The notes beneath the pieces are model-generated. The model did not search any database. It saw nothing but the letters and a program-made list of their open reading frames with translations, and was not told the DNA's origin. A stretch of DNA of 64,000 nucleotides from Sphingomonadaceae bacterium. Lineage in GTDB: Bacteria > Pseudomonadota > Alphaproteobacteria > Sphingomonadales > Sphingomonadaceae. Position numbers and translations under genes: made by a program. The stretch lies in assembly GCA_947454135.1 (NCBI GenBank), contig CANGJI010000004.1, positions 1 through 64,000 on the forward strand, in the 5' to 3' direction. Below, in pieces: positions 42,313 through 51,828 of this stretch. Each line of letters opens with the position of its first letter. The stretch's first letter is position 1.

Positions 42313-42692
42313 GGCTTGCCTGACTTTCCCTTTGCCGAGCCGCACGATTTGCCACTCCAGCGAATCCGGAGCCCGACTCTGTAAGCTTGGCATACGGTGC
42401 CCTGAAGATAATTTCCAGTAGGACAACGATTTTCTGACCGATAGGCAGCGTGTCTTGGCAAACCTGTTGCACCTTGCCCACAGGCGGCCGATTGACCTGC
42501 CGTCGCCCCGACCTCGTTCATCCTGCCACAAGCTGCGATCCGCCATTGATTGCCAGCTGATTGCATTGCCCTTGCGGCGCGGCGCGCCGGGGTGATAGAG
42601 CCCCATCCGCAAGGCGTCTCATCGGCGCCGATTTCAAAGGCAGGACGCACGGCGAGGCCGCGCGGGTATCTGCCAGCAAGGACAGTAAGCAA
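42313..42692. other. Divergent intergenic region with a 12-bp palindrome
   Basis: About 380 nt without a supported gene, between an outer-membrane-like gene (minus) and the DUF3576 lipoprotein (plus). It contains ATCGGCGCCGAT, a perfect 12-bp palindrome at 42621-42632, about 60 nt before the lipoprotein start, and a GGGG/CCCC hairpin at about 42588-42604. Both promoters should be here; I could not assign boxes. Confidence 0.4.
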
Positions 42693-43160
42693 GTGACTAC
42701 TAGCCCACGCCGTTTCCCCTCTGTTGCCCGCGGTATCGCAACCGGCATGCTTGTCATCGCCGCAACCGGGCTGGTCGCGGGATGCGGTCACAAGGCACGC
42801 CCCAAGCTCGATCTCGCGGCGAGCAAGGTCACCACGATCGGCGTCAACGCCTACCTGTGGCGCGCCACACTTGAAACGCTCTCGTTCATGCCGCTGGTGC
42901 AGACCGACAGCAACGGCGGCGTGGTCGTCACGGACTGGTACGCCAACCCGCGCAACCCGAACGAGCGGATGAAGCTCACCGTCTCGATCCTCGATCAGGA
43001 TCTGCGTGCGGATGCCCTGCGCATCGCGGCCAGCCGCCAGGTCAACCAGGCTGGCAACTGGGTCGATGCCCCCGTACAGGCCGCCACGGTGCAGAAGATG
43101 GAAGACATCATCCTGACCAAGGCTCGTGATCTGCGCCGCCAGACGCTGGTGAAGGGCTGA
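42693..43160 (+). CDS. DUF3576 lipoprotein
   Basis: A 155-residue outer-membrane-type lipoprotein of the DUF3576 family, widespread in alphaproteobacteria and of unknown function. The signal is TTSPRRFPSVARGIATGMLV followed by IAATGLVAGC, an excellent lipobox with Cys at about 30. The core is KVTTIGVNAYLWRATLETLS and MPLVQTDSNGGVVVTDWY. I start at GTG 42693 with AAGGA 10 nt upstream, because it gives a proper signal; the track ORF starts 44 codons earlier. It precedes leuS by 65 nt and is likely the first gene of that run. Confidence 0.8.
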   Translation: MTTSPRRFPSVARGIATGMLVIAATGLVAGCGHKARPKLDLAASKVTTIGVNAYLWRATLETLSFMPLVQTDSNGGVVVTDWYANPRNPNERMKLTVSILDQDLRADALRIAASRQVNQAGNWVDAPVQAATVQKMEDIILTKARDLRRQTLVKG

Positions 43161-43225
43161 TTTCAGGCGGGGTGCACCTCGCCTGACAGTTGCACCACTC
43201 CGCGCCGCTCCCTAGAGGGGGCGGC

Positions 43226-45763
43226 ATGACTTCCGACCGCACAGAACCCGCTCGCTTCGACCCCGCTGCCGCCGACCTGCGCTGGCAGCGCGCCTGGGAC
43301 GAGCACCAGACCTTCAAGGCCGACGACGCCTCGCCCAAGCCGCGCAGCTATGTGCTCGAGATGTTTCCCTATCCTTCGGGGCGCATCCATATCGGCCACG
43401 TGCGCAACTACACGATGGGCGATGTGCTGGCGCGCTACAAGCGCATGCGCGGTTTCGAAGTGCTCCACCCCATGGGCTGGGATGCCTTCGGCATGCCAGC
43501 CGAGAACGCCGCGATGGAAAAGGGCGTCCATCCCGGCGGCTGGACCCGCGCCAACATCGCGAACATGAAGGCGCAGCTGAAGCGCCTGGGCTTCGCGCTC
43601 GACTGGAGCCGTGAACTGGCAACCTGCGAGCCTGAGTACTACGGTCACGAGCAGGCGCTGTTCCTCGATCTCTATGCGGCAGGGCTGATCACCCGCAAGG
43701 AATCGACCGTCAACTGGGACCCGGTCGACATGACCGTGCTGGCGAACGAACAGGTGATCGACGGGCGCGGCTGGCGCTCGGGCGCGCTGGTCGAGAAGCG
43801 CAAGCTCAACCAATGGTTCCTCAAGATCACCGAGTTCGCCGACGAGCTGCTCGAGGGCCTGTCCGGCCTCGACAAGTGGCCCGAGAAGGTGCGCACGATG
43901 CAGGAGAACTGGATCGGCAAGAGCCAGGGCTTGCAGTTCCGCTTCGACCTCTCGAACGGCGAAAACGTCGAGGTCTATACCACGCGGCCTGACACCATCT
44001 TCGGCGCCAGCTTCGTGGCGGTCGCGCCCGATCATCCGATTGCGCAGGGCGTCGCCGCGGCGAACTGCGAGGCGGCGAACTTCATCGCCCTGTGCAAGAA
44101 GGGCGGCACCACCGCAGCTGAGCTGGAGACGGCCGAAAAGCTGGGCTTCGACACCGGCATCGGCGCACGGCATCCGCTGACGGGCAAGTACCTGCCCGTC
44201 TACATCGCGAACTTCGTGCTGATGGAATACGGCACGGGGGCTATCATGGCCGTGCCGGGCCACGACCAGCGCGACTTCGACTTTGCCACCAAGTACGGCC
44301 TGCCGATCCTGCGCGTGGTCGCCTCCGACCCGGCAGATGCCGACAAACCCTTCGCCGGCGAGGCCGAAGCGGGCGACGGCGTACTCGTAAACTCCGACTT
44401 CCTGAACGGCATGGCCGTTGCGGCGGCAAAGTCCGCCGTGATCGACCGCGCGCAGGCTGAAGGCTGGGGCGAGGGCAAGACCGTGTGGCGCCTGCGCGAC
44501 TGGGGCGTTTCGCGTCAGCGCTACTGGGGCACGCCGATCCCGTTCATCCACTGCGAAGTCTGCGGTGTGGTGCCGGTGCCCAAGAAGCAGCTGCCGGTCG
44601 TGCTGCCGGAGGACGTGACCTTCGACGTGCCGGGAAATCCGCTCGACCGTCACCCGACCTGGAAGCATGTCGATTGCCCGCAGTGCGGCCACGCCGCCCG
44701 GCGCGAGACGGACACGCTCGACACCTTCGTCGATTCCTCGTGGTACTTCCTGCGCTTTGCCAGCCAGCCGGGCGATGCGCCGTTCGACCCGGAAGCGATC
44801 CGCAAGTGGCTGCCGGTCGAGCAATATATCGGCGGGATCGAGCATGCGATTCTCCACCTGCTCTATGCCCGCTTCTGGACGCGTGCGCTGGCGCGGATCG
44901 GGAAGATCGAAGTACAGGAACCCTTCGCCAGCCTGTTCACGCAAGGCATGGTGACACACGAGACTTACGAGCGGCGCAATCCCGAGAACGGCCAACCGGT
45001 GTTCTTCTCGCCCAGCGAAGTCGAGCGCACAGCGGACGGCGCAACGCTCAAGGTCGATGGCGCGCCGGTCGAGATCGGCCGTGTCATCAAGATGTCGAAG
45101 TCCAAGAAGAACGTGGTCGATCCGGACGAGATCGTCGCGCGCTATGGTGCTGACGCGATCCGCTGGTTCATGCTCTCCGACAGCCCGCCCGAGCGCGACC
45201 TGCCGTGGTCCGAGGCCGGGATCGAGGGCTGCTGGCGCTTCGTGCAGCGGCTGTGGCGCCTGTTCGGCGCGGCAGACGCCTCAGCCACTGGCGAGGATAT
45301 GGCCCTGCGGCGCAAGACGCACCAGACCGTCCATGCCGTCGCCCAGGACATCGAAGCGCTGGGCTTCAACAAGGCCGTTGCGCGGATCTACGAACTGACC
45401 GGCGCGACCGAGAAGGCGGCACCTTCCGCCGACCGCACCGCAGCGATCCGGACCATTCTCCTGCTCGTCGCCCCGATGATGCCGCACCTTGCCGAGGAGG
45501 CCTATTCGGTCTTCGGCGCGGGGCTGGTGGCCGATGCGGCCTGGCCCGAAGTCGATCCTGCCCTGCTCGTCGATGACGAGGTCACGGTCGCCGTTCAGGT
45601 AAAGGGCAAGCTGCGCGATACACTGACTGTTGCCAAGGGCACCCCCCGCGAGGAACTCGAGCGACTTGCTCTCGCTTCAGACAAAGTGCAGCGTGCGCTG
45701 GACGGGGCAGAAGTGAAGAAGGTGATCGTTGTGCCCGACCGACTGGTGAACCTTGTCGCGTAA
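43226..45763 (+). CDS. leuS: Leucyl-tRNA synthetase
   Basis: An 845-residue class-I aminoacyl-tRNA synthetase. HIGH is at 55-58 ([10 protein letters not shown]) and KMSKS at 622-626. The CP1 editing domain is present ([20 protein letters not shown]). The ATG at 43226 follows GAGGGGGCGGC; the track adds 12 upstream codons. It leads the leuS-lptE-holA run, a conserved alphaproteobacterial order. Confidence 0.97.
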   Translation: MTSDRTEPARFDPAAADLRWQRAWDEHQTFKADDASPKPRSYVLEMFPYPSGRIHIGHVRNYTMGDVLARYKRMRGFEVLHPMGWDAFGMPAENAAMEKGVHPGGWTRANIANMKAQLKRLGFALDWSRELATCEPEYYGHEQALFLDLYAAGLITRKESTVNWDPVDMTVLANEQVIDGRGWRSGALVEKRKLNQWFLKITEFADELLEGLSGLDKWPEKVRTMQENWIGKSQGLQFRFDLSNGENVEVYTTRPDTIFGASFVAVAPDHPIAQGVAAANCEAANFIALCKKGGTTAAELETAEKLGFDTGIGARHPLTGKYLPVYIANFVLMEYGTGAIMAVPGHDQRDFDFATKYGLPILRVVASDPADADKPFAGEAEAGDGVLVNSDFLNGMAVAAAKSAVIDRAQAEGWGEGKTVWRLRDWGVSRQRYWGTPIPFIHCEVCGVVPVPKKQLPVVLPEDVTFDVPGNPLDRHPTWKHVDCPQCGHAARRETDTLDTFVDSSWYFLRFASQPGDAPFDPEAIRKWLPVEQYIGGIEHAILHLLYARFWTRALARIGKIEVQEPFASLFTQGMVTHETYERRNPENGQPVFFSPSEVERTADGATLKVDGAPVEIGRVIKMSKSKKNVVDPDEIVARYGADAIRWFMLSDSPPERDLPWSEAGIEGCWRFVQRLWRLFGAADASATGEDMALRRKTHQTVHAVAQDIEALGFNKAVARIYELTGATEKAAPSADRTAAIRTILLLVAPMMPHLAEEAYSVFGAGLVADAAWPEVDPALLVDDEVTVAVQVKGKLRDTLTVAKGTPREELERLALASDKVQRALDGAEVKKVIVVPDRLVNLVA

Positions 45764-46250
45764 GACCCTCCTCGCCGCCCTTGTGCCGCTCGCCCTGCTG
45801 GCGGGCTGCGGCCTGCAGCCGATGTATGCGGGCGGCGGCAGCGGCAAGGTGGCGCGAGCACTCGCCGGTGTCGACGTAGCCTCGATCGAAGGCAAAGCAG
45901 GGTGGCTGGTACGAGCAGCACTGGTCGATCGGCTGGGAGCAGGCGCACAAGGCTCACCGCGCTATCGGCTTGACGTCCGTCTCGATGAGCAGCTCCAGGG
46001 CCTCGGCCTGCTGGCCAACGACTCGGTGACGCGCGAGCGGCGCACTTTGCGCGCCAGGTACCAACTCGTCGACCTCACGAGTGGAGAAATCGTCCTCGAT
46101 GCGACAGCCGGGGCCGACGCAGGCATCGACATCGTATCCAGTGAATATGCGGTGATCGCAGCGGAACAGACCGCCCTGGAAAACCTGAGCCACGAGGTCG
46201 CCGACCAGATCGTCACCCGCGTCGCCACGAAACTGCGCAAGGCGGGCTGA
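45753..46250 (+). CDS. lptE: LPS assembly lipoprotein LptE
   Basis: A 165-residue outer membrane lipoprotein that plugs LptD in LPS export. The signal [16 protein letters not shown] gives a strong lipobox (LLAGC), followed by GLQPMYAGG, the alphaproteobacterial LptE start. The start is TTG at 45753, inside leuS (11-bp overlap). An in-frame TGA at 45747-45749 blocks any longer product, and no ATG or GTG precedes the signal, so the TTG is forced. Coupled to leuS upstream and holA 7 nt downstream. Confidence 0.88.
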   Translation: MSRKTLLAALVPLALLAGCGLQPMYAGGGSGKVARALAGVDVASIEGKAGWLVRAALVDRLGAGAQGSPRYRLDVRLDEQLQGLGLLANDSVTRERRTLRARYQLVDLTSGEIVLDATAGADAGIDIVSSEYAVIAAEQTALENLSHEVADQIVTRVATKLRKAG

Positions 46251-46257
46251 TCGCGCC

Positions 46258-47292
46258 GTGAAGGCGACCCAGAAGAACTTCGCGGGACAGATCGCGCGCG
46301 CGGCGGCAGACGCCGCGATATTCTACTTCTGCGGCCCGGACGAAGCAGGCGCGGCCGATGCAGCAGCACGGTTGTCTGCCTTCATTGCTGCCCAGCAAGG
46401 CCAGTTTGAGCGAATCGAACTCACCGGAGCAGACTTGCGCCGCGATCCGGTCCGGCTCGCCGACGAGGCGCGGTCGGTCTCCTTGTTCGGAGACAAGCGC
46501 CAGATCCATGTGCGCTGCTCCGGAGACGAGGCCTACGACGCGGTCGAGACGCTGCTCGCCAGTCCCATCAAGGGCTGGCCGGTCTTCATTCTGGCCACTT
46601 CGGCCACCGACAAGTCCCGCATCGCGAAACTGCTGGCCGACCGGCCTGATGCTCTGGTCACCATGTTCCATCCGCCGGACCTGCGCTCCGTCACGCTGGC
46701 CGTGCGCGAAATGGCAGATCCGGTCGGAGTTGTCCTGACCGACGAACTGGCCGAGCGCATCGCCCGCGGTGCGGCGCTCGATACGCGAATGGCGCGCAGC
46801 GAGATCGAGAAGCTTGCGCTTTATCTCGACGCCAGTCCCGAGTCGCCACGTCGGGCCGATGCGGCTGCGCTCGAAGCCATTGCTGCGGTCAACGAAGACG
46901 ACAGCTTCATGCCTCTGGTGAACACTGTACTGGCTGGCGACACGGCACGACTTGCGGCAGAACTGGCCCGAATGCAGGAACTCGAGCTCAATCCGGTTGG
47001 CCTGCTGCTGGCGTTCGAGCGCCGCGCGGCGCAGCTGGCACAGCTCTCTGGCCGCATGCGCGGACGGGGCGACATCAACGCATTTCTCGAGCAGGAAATG
47101 GCCGCTCGCCGTGTATTCTTTCGGGACAAGCCTGATCTCTCGCAGCAACTTCGCCGTTGGCGTGGACGCAAGTTGGTGCGACTGATCGAGCGGCTCATGA
47201 TGCTGCATCGCCAGTTACTCGCAGATAACAGGAACGGCGTAATCGTTCTCTCTCAAGGCCTTGCAGAGATCGCCCGAGCCGCCGCGCGCTGA
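46258..47292 (+). CDS. holA: DNA polymerase III delta subunit
   Basis: A 344-residue clamp-loader subunit that opens the sliding clamp. It has the typical start FYFCGPDEAGAADAAARL, VSLFGDKRQIHVR, and the C-terminal collar helices (LARMQELELNPVGLLLAFERR, seen as LARMQELELNPVGLLLAFER). It starts with GTG, 7 nt after lptE. Its presence downstream of leuS-lptE is a conserved order. The exopolysaccharide locus begins 199 nt further on. Confidence 0.92.
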   Translation: MKATQKNFAGQIARAAADAAIFYFCGPDEAGAADAAARLSAFIAAQQGQFERIELTGADLRRDPVRLADEARSVSLFGDKRQIHVRCSGDEAYDAVETLLASPIKGWPVFILATSATDKSRIAKLLADRPDALVTMFHPPDLRSVTLAVREMADPVGVVLTDELAERIARGAALDTRMARSEIEKLALYLDASPESPRRADAAALEAIAAVNEDDSFMPLVNTVLAGDTARLAAELARMQELELNPVGLLLAFERRAAQLAQLSGRMRGRGDINAFLEQEMAARRVFFRDKPDLSQQLRRWRGRKLVRLIERLMMLHRQLLADNRNGVIVLSQGLAEIARAAAR

Positions 47293-47491
47293 CTTTTCAA
47301 GGCGTTGCTGCTGCAACATGGCCGATTGTGCGCCTGCTCACATCTGCCGCTTGTGTTTGGCAGACAACTCTGTACGTATTGCAGCGCAGCATTATTACTG
47401 ATATCGAAGACACTGCTTTAAAGGCGAAGTTGTCGTCCGGGTCGCACAACCGGAACGCTGATCTTTAGCGGTTCAAAAAGGTGCTTATGCG
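47293..47491. promoter_or_regulatory. Leader region of the exopolysaccharide plus arm
   Basis: About 199 nt between holA and the priming transferase, with no ORF. It is less GC-rich than the flanks, with an AT patch near 47390-47405 (GCATTATTACTGATATC) and a GTACGTATTG element at about 47374. It should contain the main promoter of the plus arm. No precise -35/-10 pair is claimed. Confidence 0.4.
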
Positions 47492-48925
47492 ATGACGACG
47501 TTGCAGCGAGACAGAGCGACTGTCGCGCCGCCTTCCAGAAAGGGAGGCGACGAGCCGCCTGGCGTGAAGCGTCAATTGAAGCTGCCACTCGCACCGTCGC
47601 TCGAGAAGCGTCGGCTTCAGGCCTACCTGCTGCTCATGCTGGTCGATGGTCTCGTGATCGTCGGCGCCTCGCTGCTCGTGAGCCTGCTCTACCTGGGCAA
47701 TGCCTACGATCCGCAGACCCTTCAGCAGATCAATCTCTATCTGCCGCTCTACTGGGGCGCGGCACTGATGACACAGACCTACTCGATCCAGGCTCTGACC
47801 TCGCTGCGCTACAGCCAATCGCACTCGATGATGGCCATGATCATCGCGCTGGTCTTGATGATCTTCGTCGCGTTCTTCACCAAGTCGAGCGAGCAGTTCT
47901 CGCGCGTTTCCACGGCCGCGAGCATCGTGTGCATTGCATTGGGGATGGCTTGGGCACGGGCGGTCACCCAGGTGCTCATCCGATCGGGCTGCGGCGCAAC
48001 CGCGCAGAACGTGCTGGTCATCGATGACGGTGGCAGCCCGGTGCGCGTACCGCATGCCTGGCATATCGACTCGCGCGAGCACCGGTTGCGCCCGGATCGC
48101 AGCGATCCGCATATGCTGGACCGGCTCGGCATGTTCATGACGAACATGGACCGGGTCATCGTGACGTGCCCGAGGGAGCGCCGCAAAGACTGGGCGCTGG
48201 TATTCAAGGGCTCCAACATCTGCGGCGAGATCGTCGATCCGGACGTGCAGGAACTGGGCGTCCTGGGTGCTGGCCGCGGCTATGGCTTTGGCTCTCTGGT
48301 TGTCTCCGTGGGGCCGCTAGGGCTGAGGGCGCGGGCCGTCAAGCGTGCGATGGATCTGGTAATCGCCGGCAGCGCGACAATCGTCCTGGCACCACTGCTC
48401 CTTGTCGTTGCGCTGATGATCTGGCTCGAGGACCGCGGCCCCGTGTTCTTCATGCAGCAGCGTCAGGGCCGCAACAACCGGTTGTTCTGGATCTACAAGT
48501 TCCGCTCGATGCGGGTTGAGCAGCTCGATGCAACCGGTGCGCGCTCAGCGAGCCGCGACGATGACCGGATCACGCGCATCGGCCGTTTCATCCGCAAGAC
48601 AAGCATCGATGAACTGCCGCAGCTGCTCAACGTGCTTCGCGGTGACATGAGCATCGTGGGGCCCCGTCCGCATGCGATCGGCTCGCTGGCCGGCCAGAAG
48701 CGGTTCTGGGAAGTTGATCCGCGTTACCTGCTGCGCCATTCGCTCAAACCTGGCGTGACCGGGCTTGCCCAGATCCGTGGCCTGCGGGGCGCGACCGATT
48801 CGGAAGCCGACCTGAGCAGCCGACTGCAGGCCGACCTCGAGTACCTGGATGGCTGGACGGCCATACGAGACATCAGGATCATCTTCGCAACCGTCACCGT
48901 CGTGGTTCACGACCGGGCGTTCTGA
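47492..48925 (+). CDS. Undecaprenyl-phosphate sugar-1-phosphate transferase (priming enzyme)
   Basis: A 477-residue inner membrane enzyme that starts the repeat unit on undecaprenyl phosphate. The N-terminal half has about four membrane helices ([20 protein letters not shown]). The C-terminal half is the bacterial sugar transferase domain with a fifth helix ([20 protein letters not shown]), [40 protein letters not shown] and RPHAIG. It resembles the sphingan SpsB/GelQ and xanthan GumD enzymes, which transfer glucose-1-phosphate; glucose is likely but not certain. Confidence 0.9.
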   Translation: MTTLQRDRATVAPPSRKGGDEPPGVKRQLKLPLAPSLEKRRLQAYLLLMLVDGLVIVGASLLVSLLYLGNAYDPQTLQQINLYLPLYWGAALMTQTYSIQALTSLRYSQSHSMMAMIIALVLMIFVAFFTKSSEQFSRVSTAASIVCIALGMAWARAVTQVLIRSGCGATAQNVLVIDDGGSPVRVPHAWHIDSREHRLRPDRSDPHMLDRLGMFMTNMDRVIVTCPRERRKDWALVFKGSNICGEIVDPDVQELGVLGAGRGYGFGSLVVSVGPLGLRARAVKRAMDLVIAGSATIVLAPLLLVVALMIWLEDRGPVFFMQQRQGRNNRLFWIYKFRSMRVEQLDATGARSASRDDDRITRIGRFIRKTSIDELPQLLNVLRGDMSIVGPRPHAIGSLAGQKRFWEVDPRYLLRHSLKPGVTGLAQIRGLRGATDSEADLSSRLQADLEYLDGWTAIRDIRIIFATVTVVVHDRAF

Positions 48926-48957
48926 GGCGAACCGTCCCCGTATTGCGGCACGTCATG

Positions 48958-49086
48958 CAAACGTACGATGATTCGGCACGTTCGGATTCCATGCGCCTCA
49001 ATCATCTACATTTTTTCATCTTCGCATTCGCAGCATGAATTTTCGCGCATCGCAACATTTGGGTTGTACGAATCATCCAAACGTAC
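48958..49086. repeat. Paired direct and inverted repeats upstream of a small secreted protein
   Basis: The 9-bp direct repeat CAAACGTAC occurs at 48958-48966 and 49078-49086, exactly 120 bp apart. Inside it, GATGATTCG (48967-48975) and CGAATCATC (49069-49077) form a 9-bp inverted repeat. The right copy lies about 37 nt before the next start codon. The region is AT-rich compared with the flanking genes. The arrangement suggests a pair of protein-binding sites that could loop, but may be chance. Confidence 0.5.
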
Positions 49087-49122
49087 TAGGTAATGTTTCG
49101 TAACGTTTATGGAGTATGGGCA

Positions 49123-49392
49123 ATGAGCATGTTCAAGATCGCCGTGGCCGGCGCTGCTACGCTCGGCATAGTTCTCGCCGGCACGGCCGCCCGCGCCGAG
49201 CCGGTGCGCGCAGCTGCTGCCACTCCCGGTGTTGTCTCGGTGAAGAAGGTGAAGGTTCTTCGCACGACGGCTCCGTCGTCGCGTGAGTCGCGCGCCGTAA
49301 GCGGAACCGATATTGTAATCGGCGGCATTGCCGCTGGTGCGCTCGGTTTCGGCGTCGTCCAAGCGACCAAGTCGGACAGCAGCGGCGGTTGA
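49123..49392 (+). CDS. Small secreted protein of unknown function
   Basis: An 89-residue protein with a signal peptide (KIAVAGAATLGIVLAGTAARA) and a mature part of about 65 residues: a basic stretch (SVKKVKVLRTTAPSSRESR) then a hydrophobic Gly-rich segment (IVIGGIAAGALGFGVVQATK). The second segment could insert in a membrane. No known family. GGAG lies 8 nt before ATG 49123; the track starts 10 codons earlier. Its own repeats, promoter region and terminator mark it as a separately controlled gene within the exopolysaccharide locus. Confidence 0.7.
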   Translation: MSMFKIAVAGAATLGIVLAGTAARAEPVRAAAATPGVVSVKKVKVLRTTAPSSRESRAVSGTDIVIGGIAAGALGFGVVQATKSDSSGG

Positions 49393-49420
49393 TCGCCCCG
49401 CTTTTGTTTAAGTTCACGAG

Positions 49421-49452
49421 GGGCTCGCAAATTTCACTTGCGGGCCCTTCTT
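49421..49452 (+). terminator. Terminator after the small secreted protein gene
   Basis: A 10-bp stem with one G-T pair (GGGCTCGCAA / TTGCGGGCCC), a 7-nt loop and a short TTCTT tail, 29 nt past the stop. It is weaker than the two perfect terminators elsewhere, so it may be only partly effective and set the ratio of expression to downstream genes. Confidence 0.6.
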
Positions 49453-49583
49453 GCAAGTGACGCAGACGCTGGCCCCTCATGCTGCAATTGACGGGCAAAC
49501 CGATTTTCGGGTTGTGCACTGCAGCAATCAGCATCGCCCTTCGCTTGCACCGAGCCTGGACCGTCGGCGGGGGAGATACTGAT

Positions 49584-51032
49584 ATGTCGGGCGCGCAGGC
49601 AATCAATCCATCGGCCGAGTTGCGTCATAGCGCCAGCCGAACTGGATCACGCGCAACCGCGGATACCGCCCTCACGCCCGGGGCTCGCCCCCTTCCGGGT
49701 ACGGCTCTTTGCATGCTCCTGGTTGCTCTTTCGATGGTTCTCGGCGGTGGCGGTACGGTCAATCCTCAGACGGAAATGATCCTGCAGGTCTGCACTGGCC
49801 TGATCATGATCCCGTTGGTTGCAAGCGCAGACATGCAGCGCGGGCTCGGCCCCGTTCAGATGCCCGCGCTATGTCTTGGCGGCCTCGTCCTGCTTGTACC
49901 TGTTCTCCAGCTCGTCCCGTTGCCCCCTTCGGTCTGGCACGCACTGCCCGGCCGGTCGGTGGAAATCCAGTCGTTGGCACTGGTCAGCGCAGACAATGCG
50001 TGGATGCCGCTCTCCATGGCACCGGCACGGACGTTCGCTTCGCTGCTTGCGATGATCTGCCCGGTCCTGCTCATGCTTCAAGTCTCAAGGCTCTCGGTCC
50101 GCGGCCGGAACTGGCTTTGTGTCGTGATCGTTTCAGGCGGCATGCTGTCGCTCGTGCTCGGCGTGCTGCAACTCTCCCACACCGGGGATTTCGACTGGTC
50201 GCTTTATAGTGAGTACAGCAAAGGCTTCCTTGTCGGCTTCCAGGCCAACCGAAACGCGCAGGCAGACGTCCTGCTGACCGCCATGCTCGCGGCTGGTGCG
50301 CTGGCCAGTGCGCGGCTGGGTAATGGCCGCAGCAGCCTGCTGACGTGGACGGCCCTCTTGCTGGCGCTGGTCGGCCTGCTGATTGGCCTGATCATGACGG
50401 GTTCGCGCACGGGCATTGCTCTGGCAGCGGTCATGTTCAGCTTTGTCGGGCTAATGCTGCTGCCGCTGCTTCGAAACCGCAAAGCCGTGGTTTACGGGCT
50501 CGTCGGATCAGGAGCGACTGCGATCGTCAGCGTGGGCCTGCTCCTCCAATTGCAGTCAGTGCAGAGAATCGCGGATCGATTTTCGTTTGCGCGGGAGGCC
50601 CGCTGGGATCTTTGGGCAGATACCTGGCATGCCGCGACACAGGTCTGGCCGTTCGGCAGCGGCATCGGCACGATCGTTCCCATGCTCGAAGCCGCGGAAC
50701 GACTGGAAGTCGTCGATCCGACACGGCCGGTTCGTGCGCACAACGATTGGCTGGAGTGGACTCTTGAGGCCGGACTGCCAGGGCTTGTCGCGCTTGGCCT
50801 TGTGACAGCGGTCCTCGGATTTCTCGTTTTCCGCGCCGTCATGGAAGCGAGCCGCGGGGATGTCACGTCAAGTCGACGTGCTCAAATCATCTTTGCCTGC
50901 GGGTTTCTGTCGATCGAAGCCCTCCACGCTATCGTCGATTATCCCATGCGCAGCATGTCGCTTGCGATGCTGACCGCGGTTGCAGCAGCGTTCCTGCTCG
51001 CTCCCGCCGCAGCGCAGCAGAAGCAGCTATGA
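49584..51032 (+). CDS. O-antigen ligase/polymerase-like membrane protein (first copy)
   Basis: A 482-residue protein with about 11-12 membrane segments and the Wzy_C signature region: LIMTGSRTGIALAAVMFSFV and the periplasmic loop with RAHNDWLEWTLEAGLPGL, where the His and Glu are typical of polymerases and ligases. It likely polymerises repeats in the inner membrane. GGGGGAG stands about 8 nt before ATG 49584; the track starts 35 codons earlier. A second protein of this superfamily is encoded at 58588-59976, so one may be the polymerase and the other a ligase or a second polymerase. Confidence 0.82.
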   Translation: MSGAQAINPSAELRHSASRTGSRATADTALTPGARPLPGTALCMLLVALSMVLGGGGTVNPQTEMILQVCTGLIMIPLVASADMQRGLGPVQMPALCLGGLVLLVPVLQLVPLPPSVWHALPGRSVEIQSLALVSADNAWMPLSMAPARTFASLLAMICPVLLMLQVSRLSVRGRNWLCVVIVSGGMLSLVLGVLQLSHTGDFDWSLYSEYSKGFLVGFQANRNAQADVLLTAMLAAGALASARLGNGRSSLLTWTALLLALVGLLIGLIMTGSRTGIALAAVMFSFVGLMLLPLLRNRKAVVYGLVGSGATAIVSVGLLLQLQSVQRIADRFSFAREARWDLWADTWHAATQVWPFGSGIGTIVPMLEAAERLEVVDPTRPVRAHNDWLEWTLEAGLPGLVALGLVTAVLGFLVFRAVMEASRGDVTSSRRAQIIFACGFLSIEALHAIVDYPMRSMSLAMLTAVAAAFLLAPAAAQQKQL

Positions 51033-51111
51033 GGATCATGGTCTTCACGGATTTATACGAAGTTGCACTGAGTCATTTATGCTGTCATCCGTTAATTAAG
51101 TCGGAAATAAT

Positions 51112-51828
51112 ATGCTTCAGAGGGCTAATAGTACAGTGAAGAAAACCGCGGCCATCATTTTGCTGCTGACCAGCTCAAGCCTCGCCGCGTGTTCGTCGCA
51201 GTTGTACAAAGCCCTGCCATCCCAGGACGCGGCCTATGCGATCATTCCACCGATCGACAAGGTTCAGGCACCAACCCAATATTTGATCGTGCCAGGCGAT
51301 GTTGTATCGCTTTCCGTATTCGGCGAACCAGATCTCACGTTTGAAAAGCTGCCCGTCGACGATGCCGGTTTCATCCAGGTCCCCCTTGTCGGCGCGGTGC
51401 ATGTTGCATCGCTTACGCCGGACAACGCCTCCAAACTGATTGCGGCAAAGCTCGGAGCGCGTTTCCTCCGCAACCCGGATGTCACTCTCAATGTGATCGA
51501 GCAGACCGGACAGACCGTCACGGTCGAAGGGCAGGTGATGAAGGCTGGTTCCTATCCGATTGACAGCCAGACCACACTACTTGGCGCCATCGCGCTGGCA
51601 CAAAGCCCCACTCGCATTGCCAAGCTCGACGAGGTCGTCGTGTTCCGCACCGTGAACAACGAGCGCATGGCCGCGCGCTTCGACCTCTCCCGAATCCGTG
51701 CTGGACGCGACCCCGACCCCCAGATTCTCGGCGGCGATGTCGTGGTTGTCGGCTTCTCGCAGGCCAAGTCGATTTATCGCGACATGCTGCAGGCGGCTCC
51801 GATCTTCAATGTCTTCACTCGTTTCTAA
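51112..51828 (+). CDS. Polysaccharide export lipoprotein (Wza-like)
   Basis: A 238-residue lipoprotein of the polysaccharide biosynthesis/export family. The signal is IILLLTSSSLAAC (lipobox SLAAC). The poly_export domain follows (YLIVPGDVVSLSVFGEPDLT), then a SLBB-like domain (VTVEGQVMKAGSYPI). Forms the outer membrane export channel. It is shorter than E. coli Wza, in line with GumB/GelD-type proteins. It overlaps the Wzc-like gene by 20 bp. Confidence 0.9.
   Translation: MLQRANSTVKKTAAIILLLTSSSLAACSSQLYKALPSQDAAYAIIPPIDKVQAPTQYLIVPGDVVSLSVFGEPDLTFEKLPVDDAGFIQVPLVGAVHVASLTPDNASKLIAAKLGARFLRNPDVTLNVIEQTGQTVTVEGQVMKAGSYPIDSQTTLLGAIALAQSPTRIAKLDEVVVFRTVNNERMAARFDLSRIRAGRDPDPQILGGDVVVVGFSQAKSIYRDMLQAAPIFNVFTRF

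Noticed and set aside
41497-42612. Full 371-codon frame as the outer-membrane-like gene
   Set aside because: The first 100 residues are Arg/Trp/Ser-rich with no signal peptide; the export signal follows ATG 42312.
42588-42660. tRNA-like dyads in the DUF3576 upstream region
   Set aside because: Short hairpins do not form a cloverleaf and there is no T-arm GTTCRANNC motif. I found no tRNA-type T-arm elsewhere either.
43163-44995. 610-codon minus-strand open frame
   Set aside because: It lies antisense to leuS, which has HIGH and KMSKS motifs in frame. No motifs or plausible start signals in the antisense frame.
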